A DNA stretch of 11,515 bases. It comes from Chloroflexia bacterium. Lineage in GTDB: Bacteria; Chloroflexota; Chloroflexia; QHBQ01; JADMIH01. Of this stretch, positions 6,598 through 11,515 are shown piece by piece. The DNA lies in contig JAICKM010000151.1 of assembly GCA_025927935.1 (NCBI GenBank), positions 1 to 11,515 of the forward strand, read 5' to 3'. The notes beneath the pieces were generated by a model. The model saw only the letters and a program-made list of their open reading frames with translations, had not been told where the DNA came from and ran no database searches. The stretch's first letter is position 1, and each line of letters opens with the position of its first letter. The position numbers were made by a program, and so were the translations under genes.

Positions 6598-7422
6598 CTA
6601 AATCAGGCTGGTCTGCACGCCGAAGGCATCGATTACCTCGTGCAGCTCCGCATCCGTCAGGCCCTCGGCCTGACCGCCGTTCACCAGGTCCATGTACTCG
6701 TAGCGGGCGGCCGTCTCGGCGTATTCAATGCGGTCCACGGCGGCCGTAATCGAGTGATCCGAGCGCGACATCACCCCGTGTTTGCCCCACAGCACGATGC
6801 GGTGTTCGCGCAACCGGGCCACGTTCGCCTCCATGAGCGCCGGGGAGCCGGGTAGGATGAACGGCAGCACCCCGACCCCTTCGGGCAGCTGCACGATCGT
6901 CTCCGGCTCCCAGCGAATCAGCCGCCGGTTCAGGTATTGCTGGTCGCGATACCGGGGAATATGGGTGAGGTAGACCAGGTTGGGCGGCTGCGCATGGATC
7001 ACCGCGTGAAAGTTGGTGCCGGTACGCCCCACCTGGTCGTTGTGCACCGCCAGATGCGAGTTGAACTCGCTGGTCAGCCGGGCGAACAGCCGGCGCGGCG
7101 ACGTATAGAACTGCCCTGTCCGCCCATCCTCGCCGATCCGAACCGCGCCCAGGTTGGCTGCCGGGTCGTGGCGCACGTCGCGCAGCCGCCGGCCGGAGCC
7201 GGTCACGATTACGATCTTACCGGCCAGCGCGGGCGCGGGCAGGGGCAGGTCCATCGCTTCCACCAGCGGGAAGACGCGCCGCACCTCGATGGGCCAGCCG
7301 ATGTAAAGCGACATATTGCCCGCGGCGCCTTCGCTAGCTTCAATGGCCGCCAGCCGCTGGCCGGCTTCGCCGATAGCCACCAGAAATTCGTCCAGGTCGG
7401 GATAGGGTTCAGGTAGAGACAT
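6598..7422 (-). CDS. rhaD: Rhamnulose-1-phosphate aldolase
   Basis: A 274-residue class II (metal-dependent) aldolase, the same length as E. coli RhaD, which splits L-rhamnulose 1-phosphate into dihydroxyacetone phosphate and L-lactaldehyde in the cytoplasm. Shared segments include IVTGSGRRLRDVRHDPAANL (71-90 region), LTSEFNSHLAVH, PEGVGVLPFILPG and VLWGKHGV. By alignment from memory, catalytic E119 matches E. coli E117, H143 matches H141 and H215 matches H212. Q145 stands where E. coli has the metal ligand H143 (HAQPP instead of HCHAT). GAGGAAG lies eight bases before ATG 7422. The gene follows the GH78 rhamnosidase on the same strand, and a broken rhamnulokinase comes right after it. The reading frame itself is intact. 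Confidence 0.9.
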   Translation of the reverse strand: MSLPEPYPDLDEFLVAIGEAGQRLAAIEASEGAAGNMSLYIGWPIEVRRVFPLVEAMDLPLPAPALAGKIVIVTGSGRRLRDVRHDPAANLGAVRIGEDGRTGQFYTSPRRLFARLTSEFNSHLAVHNDQVGRTGTNFHAVIHAQPPNLVYLTHIPRYRDQQYLNRRLIRWEPETIVQLPEGVGVLPFILPGSPALMEANVARLREHRIVLWGKHGVMSRSDHSITAAVDRIEYAETAARYEYMDLVNGGQAEGLTDAELHEVIDAFGVQTSLI

Positions 7423-7443
7423 GGTTGGTTCTTCCTCTAAATA

Positions 7444-7459
7444 CCTGCCTCAGTGCAGG
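7444..7459. repeat. Small palindrome CCTGC-N6-GCAGG upstream of rhaD
   Basis: CCTGC (7444-7448) and GCAGG (7455-7459) flank a 6-base centre, starting 22 bases before the rhaD ATG. The same 5+6+5 palindrome occurs at 10533-10548 before the rhamnosidase gene, with a different centre. It could be a regulator half-site pair or a small hairpin. Two copies of a short palindrome in GC-rich DNA are only weak evidence. Confidence 0.3.
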
Positions 7460-7539
7460 AACACCTCGTGCAAGTCCGCATCGCCCGCACGGATCTGGCC
7501 GGCGAAACCAATGCTTGCAACCTGTAGAATGTCATCAGT
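7450..7539 (-). pseudogene. Possible L-rhamnose mutarotase C-terminal remnant
   Basis: In the 112-base gap between the rhamnosidase stop and rhaD, one minus-strand frame is open for about 29 codons. It ends IRAGDADLHEVFLH followed by TGA (7452-7450). The ending resembles the C-terminus of L-rhamnose mutarotase (E. coli RhaM ends SELQEVFYLP). There is no start codon with a ribosome site, and the upstream part does not match the family clearly. Given the two clearer remnants nearby, a decayed rhaM is plausible, but a chance match of about six residues cannot be excluded. Confidence 0.33.
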
Positions 7540-10438
7540 CTACCTCTGAGCCTTCTACAGGCGCCGTGGCTTGAAGCGCATCCTGGATAGCGGCAAGCAA
7601 TTGGTCTTTGTTTGGATAAGACCCGAATTGGAACAGCTGGCGCAACGGCATGTCGAGGGCACCGTTCTGCCCGATCTCGCCGCCGCTATACTCAGGCATA
7701 TGTCTGCGGATGGCGCCCAGGGTGGCAGTCCAGGCGGGCGGGTCATCGATAACCTCGCCCAGACTGCTGTCCAGGGTTAGTGCGCGTCGAGTACGCTGCG
7801 GCGCCCGGTAGGGGTAAGACCAGCGATGGCTGCCGGAGCCGACCTCGACCGCGCTCCCGTCTCTACCGGGTAGGGTGACGCCGGCACGGGTGTTCGGTGG
7901 CACGACCACTTCGACCGTGATCTGCCCCTGTGCTATGTGCCAGGCGCATTCGGCCAGGCCGTAAGGCGTCTGGTGGCGCGCACGGGCGCTGGTTAGCCCC
8001 TCGCCGGGCCGCGGCTGGATCTCCAGGCGGCGATAACCGGGATCGGCAGGTGCCAGGCCGCCTACTGTGCGGTGCAGCCAATCGGCGACGGCGCCCAACG
8101 CGTAGTGGTTGAACGAGGTCATCTCGCCAGGATTGATCGAGCCGTCGGGGAGCATGCTGTCCCAGCGTTCCCAGATGGTGGTGGCGCTCATCGTCACCGG
8201 ATAGAGCCACGACGGGCAGTCCCGCTGCAACAGCAGGCGGTACGCGGCCTCATACTCGCCGGCGCTGCACAGGGCGTCGCAGATCAGCGGCGTGCCGACG
8301 AAGCCCGTGCTGATATGATAGCCGCTGACACGCGCTAGTTCGGCCAGGCGCTTGCCGGCGTGCCGGCGCTGGTTTTCGTCGGGGAGCAGCGCGAAACAGA
8401 GAGCCAATGCGTAGGCGGTGGCGGAGTCGCTAAGCATACGTCCGGCAGGCGTGACATACTCGGCCACGAAGGCGGCGCGCACTGCCGCCGCCAGGTCTTG
8501 ATAATGCGTCGCGTCCTCGGTCCGCCCCAACACCTCCGCCGCTTGTGCGACCAGATCAGCGGACCGGGCGAAGTAAGCGGTGGCGACCAGATAGGCGGGC
8601 GTGCGCGCTTGCGCTGGGCGATCGGGCGGGGCGGCCGGGTCGAGCCAGTCGCCAAACTGAAAGCCTTCGTCCCATAAGTGGTTCTCCCCCGCCACGGCGG
8701 CCACGAGGTCGACCCAGGCGCGCATGCTCGCAAACTGATCGGCCAGGATTTCCACGTCCCCAAAGCGCTGGTACAGCACCCAGGGCACGATCGTCGCGGC
8801 ATCCCCCCAGGCGGCGGCCGGGAAGGAGGACCGGTCGAGGATGTTGGGGACAATGATGGGCACAATACCCCCTCCTACCTGCTGCTCGACAGCGAGATCG
8901 GCGAGCCAGGATTGCAGGAAGCCGGCGCTATCATAGAGGAAGGAGGCGGTGGGCGCGAAGGCCGCGATGTCGCCCGTCCAGCCCAGGCGCTCATCGCGCT
9001 GCGGGCAGTCGCTGGGGATGTCGAGAAAATTGCCGCGCATGCTCCAGACGACGTTTTCATGCAGCCGGTTGACCAGCGGGTCCGAACACTCAAACCATCC
9101 GGTGCGCTCCATGTCCGAGTGGCAAACGACAGCTTGAATGTTGTCCGGATGCAACGCGCCGGGCCAGCCGGTGACCTCCGCATAGCGGAAGCCGTGGAAG
9201 GTGAACCGCGGTTCCCAGGTCTCCGTGTCCGCGCCCTTGAGCGTGTAGCGATCTGTCGCCAGGGCCGTCCGCAACGGGCGTACGCCCAGTTCGCCCGCCT
9301 CCAGCACTTCGGCATGGCGCAGGGTGATCGTGCGGCCCGCCTCGCCCTGCACCGTGAGTCGCAGGCGGCCCACCAGGTTCTGGCCGAAATCGACAAGTGT
9401 GCGGCCCGACGGCGATTGGCTGATGGCCACCGGGGCCAGCGTCTCGATGCGGCGCACCGGCGGCCCCATGGGCGCCACCAGTGTGCTCAGATCGCAGTTG
9501 AGCGACACGACCGGGGACCAGCCGGCGTCGTCATAGCCGGGGGTAGACCAGCCGGGTTGCTCCAGGCGCGCGTCGTAGGTCTCTCCATCGTAGAGGTCGC
9601 CGGCGAGGACGGGTCCCGTGGCGGCGCGCCAGCTTTCGTCGGTGCCGACCCGTTCGACGGTGCCGTCGGCGTAGCGGATCTCCAGTTGGGCCAGCAACGC
9701 CAGCCGGTCGCCGTAATTGTTGCGGCGCCCGCCGCCAAAGGCGAGGCGTCCGCGATACCAGCCGTCGGCCAGGATAGCCCCGACGGCGTTGTGGCCCTCC
9801 TGCAGCAGGCCGGTCACGTCGAAGGTCTGGTAACGCAGGCGGTAATGATAGCTGGTCCAGCCGGGATCAAGCACATGATCACCGGCCACCTGCCCGTTGA
9901 TCTGCGCTTCATACACGCCGAGCGCCGTGATGTACAGGCGCGCCTGTTGCACGCCCGCGCGGACCTCAAACTCCCGGCGCAGCAGCGGGCTGGGCTGGGC
10001 GCGGCTGGTGTCTTCCTCCCAACCCGGCGTGACAAACCGGGCCCCCCAATCGCCGGGTTCGAGCAGCCCGGCCTCGACGGGGTATGGCGCGCTCCAGTCG
10101 GAGGCGGACCCATCGGCGCCCTGGACGCGCACCCGCACGGCTACCCGCTCGCGCGATTGCAGCGGCGTGAAGGGCCAGGGCACCAGCACCGACTGGTCGG
10201 ATTGCACCAGGCCCGTACTCCCTCGCGGATCGCCATCCGATCCAAGGGCCTCGATCTCGTAGCCGGCCTGCAACCAATCCGGGCGCTCCGTCTCCACGAT
10301 CCACGAGAGCCGGGGTGCCGCCGTGCCGATACCGAGTGCGTCACGGAGATGTTCAACACGGATATCGCCGATGGTTACGTCTGCCCTGGCTTCCACTGCG
10401 TCGTTGGTAAGGGCTGACTGTGTCGTTGCCTCTGTCAT
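7535..10438 (-). CDS. Alpha-L-rhamnosidase, GH78
   Basis: A 967-residue enzyme that hydrolyses terminal alpha-L-rhamnose from glycosides. The start (about 20-125) is an Ig-like N-terminal domain, and a beta-sandwich domain follows from about 130. The (alpha/alpha)6 catalytic barrel spans roughly 445-790, with the signature SDCPQRDERLGWTGDIAAF (476-494) and, further on, GYHISTGFVGTPL, TTIWERWDSMLPDGS and MTSFNHYALGAVADW. E483 of the RDERLGW motif and E757 of IWERW are the likely catalytic pair by comparison with GH78 (from memory). A C-terminal beta domain ends near 880, followed by an extra 85-residue helical tail. No signal peptide is evident, so it probably works inside the cell on imported rhamnosides. 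AAGGGGAG lies just before ATG 10438. It follows the permease genes and precedes rhaD, which links cleavage to rhamnose degradation. Confidence 0.96.
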   Translation of the reverse strand: MTEATTQSALTNDAVEARADVTIGDIRVEHLRDALGIGTAAPRLSWIVETERPDWLQAGYEIEALGSDGDPRGSTGLVQSDQSVLVPWPFTPLQSRERVAVRVRVQGADGSASDWSAPYPVEAGLLEPGDWGARFVTPGWEEDTSRAQPSPLLRREFEVRAGVQQARLYITALGVYEAQINGQVAGDHVLDPGWTSYHYRLRYQTFDVTGLLQEGHNAVGAILADGWYRGRLAFGGGRRNNYGDRLALLAQLEIRYADGTVERVGTDESWRAATGPVLAGDLYDGETYDARLEQPGWSTPGYDDAGWSPVVSLNCDLSTLVAPMGPPVRRIETLAPVAISQSPSGRTLVDFGQNLVGRLRLTVQGEAGRTITLRHAEVLEAGELGVRPLRTALATDRYTLKGADTETWEPRFTFHGFRYAEVTGWPGALHPDNIQAVVCHSDMERTGWFECSDPLVNRLHENVVWSMRGNFLDIPSDCPQRDERLGWTGDIAAFAPTASFLYDSAGFLQSWLADLAVEQQVGGGIVPIIVPNILDRSSFPAAAWGDAATIVPWVLYQRFGDVEILADQFASMRAWVDLVAAVAGENHLWDEGFQFGDWLDPAAPPDRPAQARTPAYLVATAYFARSADLVAQAAEVLGRTEDATHYQDLAAAVRAAFVAEYVTPAGRMLSDSATAYALALCFALLPDENQRRHAGKRLAELARVSGYHISTGFVGTPLICDALCSAGEYEAAYRLLLQRDCPSWLYPVTMSATTIWERWDSMLPDGSINPGEMTSFNHYALGAVADWLHRTVGGLAPADPGYRRLEIQPRPGEGLTSARARHQTPYGLAECAWHIAQGQITVEVVVPPNTRAGVTLPGRDGSAVEVGSGSHRWSYPYRAPQRTRRALTLDSSLGEVIDDPPAWTATLGAIRRHMPEYSGGEIGQNGALDMPLRQLFQFGSYPNKDQLLAAIQDALQATAPVEGSEVD

Positions 10439-10511
10439 TGATCTCCCCTTCCATGAACTCTATTCCAGCCATCCTTCGACCGGATCTCGGTGCGCTTTTA
10501 CACCCTGCCGG

Positions 10512-10601
10512 CTAGTAGTTAGCCATGCCTATCCTGCAGAGCAGCAGGAGCCGGTTTCCAACCAGGCGTCTACCCCTCAAATCAGCATGGATCACTACTA
10601 G
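10512..10601. repeat. Intergenic element bounded by 17-bp inverted repeats
   Basis: CTAGTAGTTAGCCATGC (10512-10528) and GCATGGATCACTACTAG (10585-10601) are inverted copies with 15 of 17 positions matching. The 56-base interior contains a smaller stem (10532-10537 with 10544-10549) and a GGTT/AACC stem (10554-10557 with 10561-10564). Together they could form a branched RNA in the 191-base gap between the permease stop and the rhamnosidase start, or the element could be a small MITE-like insertion. No target duplication is visible. The sequence is unlike a tRNA. Confidence 0.6.
10533..10548. repeat. Small palindrome CCTGC-N6-GCAGG upstream of rhamnosidase gene
   Basis: This is the second copy of the palindrome also found before rhaD. 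Here it extends by one more pair (TCCTGC/GCAGGA, 10532-10549) and lies inside the larger inverted-repeat element. It may simply be part of that structure. Confidence 0.3.
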
Positions 10602-10629
10602 GTCAAGTTCTGCGATTCCGTTTGACTCA

Positions 10630-11466
10630 CTATCCCTTGATCGCCCCGCCGATCATCCCCGCCACGATCTGCCTCTGGAAGAACAAGAACAGGATGAGCG
10701 GCGGAATCGTGATGACGAGCACGTCGGCAAAGAGCAGATTCCACTGTGAACTGAACTGGCTCATGAAGCTGTACAGCGTGAGCTGCACGGTTACGTTCTC
10801 CTGGCCCGGGAGGAAGTAGAGCGGAGAGGCGAAGTCGTTATAGATGCCCACTCCCGAGACGATGATCACCGTCATCATCGCCGGCCGTAACAACGGCAGA
10901 ATGACCGAGAAGAACACGCGCAACGGCGACGCGCCGTCGACGATGGCCGCTTCGTCGATCTCCGCCGGGATGGTCGCGATGAACGCGCGGAAGATCAGCG
11001 TCGCGAAGGGCAGCGTGAATGCGGCTTCGACCATGATCAGCCCGAAGAGGGTCTTGTATATATGGAGCCACTGTAGCAGGAAGATCGTGGGCACCACGGC
11101 CGGCGGAATGATCAACCCCGCAAGGATCACCGAATTTGCCAGCGCCGCCACCCGGTCCTGGCGGCGCTGCATGACGTAGGCGACCAGGGCCGCGAGCACG
11201 ACGATGATCGTTACCGAGCCTAGGGTCAGGATCGTGCTGTTCAATATTGCCAGGAACATCCGCCCGTCCCCATATTGGAGCACGTCCCGGATGTTGTCGA
11301 GCAGTTGAAACTGGCTCGGCCACGTGAACTGGAAGAGCCCGGCCTCTGGACTCGTCTTCGCGGCAGTAAGGAAGATGAACACAAACGGCACGATAAACAC
11401 AATCCCGGCGACGACGAGCGCGACGACGTCAACCCAGGCTGCTGCCACAAACTTGCGGACGCTCAT
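10630..11466 (-). CDS. ABC sugar transporter permease, MalG/UgpE-like (rhamnoside locus)
   Basis: A 278-residue inner-membrane subunit of a second CUT1 importer. Hydrophobic segments near residues 13-35, 73-98, 109-131, 142-163, 195-212 and 245-264 give six helices. The EAA loop, which contacts the ATPase, is EIDEAAIVDGASPLR (169-183), followed by FFSVILPLLRP. The end RQIVAGMIGGAIKG is typical of MalG-like permeases. Its ATG overlaps the stop of the preceding permease by four bases (ATGA), showing translational coupling, and GGGAG lies upstream. With the rhamnosidase and rhaD genes downstream, the importer probably carries rhamnose-containing oligosaccharides or glycosides, though specificity is an inference from context. 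Confidence 0.95.
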   Translation of the reverse strand: MSVRKFVAAAWVDVVALVVAGIVFIVPFVFIFLTAAKTSPEAGLFQFTWPSQFQLLDNIRDVLQYGDGRMFLAILNSTILTLGSVTIIVVLAALVAYVMQRRQDRVAALANSVILAGLIIPPAVVPTIFLLQWLHIYKTLFGLIMVEAAFTLPFATLIFRAFIATIPAEIDEAAIVDGASPLRVFFSVILPLLRPAMMTVIIVSGVGIYNDFASPLYFLPGQENVTVQLTLYSFMSQFSSQWNLLFADVLVITIPPLILFLFFQRQIVAGMIGGAIKG

Positions 11467-11515
11467 AGCTCTAGCTCCCTTCGGTTGAAGAACCGCATCA
11501 GCGGGTAGACGATAA
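11463..11515 (-). CDS. ABC sugar transporter permease, MalF-like, C-terminal end only
   Basis: The last 16 codons of a gene that runs off the window: IVYPLMRFFNRRELEL, then TGA (11465-11463). A hydrophobic end followed by a basic FFNRRELEL tail is how many MalF/UgpA-like permeases finish. The stop overlaps the start of the next permease by four bases, the normal arrangement for a MalF-MalG pair. The identification rests on this tail and on gene order. Confidence 0.82.
   Translation of the reverse strand, partial: IVYPLMRFFNRRELEL

Noticed and set aside
8678..10417. 579-codon open frame on the plus strand
   Set aside because: It lies wholly antisense to the clear GH78 rhamnosidase, has no family motif, and its composition (rich in R, G, A, Q, H) is that of a GC-rich shadow frame.
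10512..10601. tRNA or tRNA-like gene
   Set aside because: The outer stem is far longer than an acceptor stem, and there is no T-loop, anticodon arm or CCA arrangement.

Overview
The window is GC-rich bacterial DNA carrying two sugar-uptake operons that face each other. The lipoprotein binding protein has a long Thr/Pro/Ala-rich linker after its lipobox cysteine. That linker, the GTG and TTG starts, the LacI/CUT1/glycosidase gene mix and the composition suggest a Chloroflexota-like organism. This is an inference from style; there is no marker gene here.

Plus-strand operon (about 148-6092): a consensus promoter overlaid by a double LacI-type palindrome drives a LacI-family repressor. It is followed by a lipoprotein solute-binding protein, two MalF/MalG-like permeases and a divergent GH1-like glycosidase. 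The order and tight spacing fit one autoregulated unit that imports a glycoside or oligosaccharide and cleaves it inside the cell. No ATPase gene is present, so a shared MalK/MsmX-type ATPase elsewhere is presumed. An 18-bp hairpin lies between the binding-protein gene and the first permease gene, where it may set their relative expression.

Minus-strand cluster (about 11515 down to 6165): the tail of a MalF-like permease, a MalG-like permease, a GH78 alpha-L-rhamnosidase and a rhamnulose-1-phosphate aldolase (RhaD). This is a rhamnoside uptake and L-rhamnose degradation locus.

The roughly 505-bp gap where the operons converge (6093-6597) is not empty. It holds two decayed genes on the minus strand. 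One is the N-terminus of a rhamnulokinase (RhaB), with an in-frame TAG and a frameshift, directly after rhaD. The other is the N-terminus of a GH43-like glycosidase that keeps a good ribosome binding site, but has a one-base frameshift and loses recognisable similarity after about 57 codons. A possible third remnant, resembling the C-terminus of L-rhamnose mutarotase, sits between the rhamnosidase and rhaD genes. The locus therefore looks like a once larger rhamnose/plant-polysaccharide island under gene decay, whose kinase step must come from elsewhere.

No RNA genes, CRISPR arrays, insertion sequences or obvious new defence-type systems were seen. The most distinctive items are the remnants, the tandem operator, two structured intergenic elements, and active-site substitutions in the GH1-like enzyme and in RhaD.
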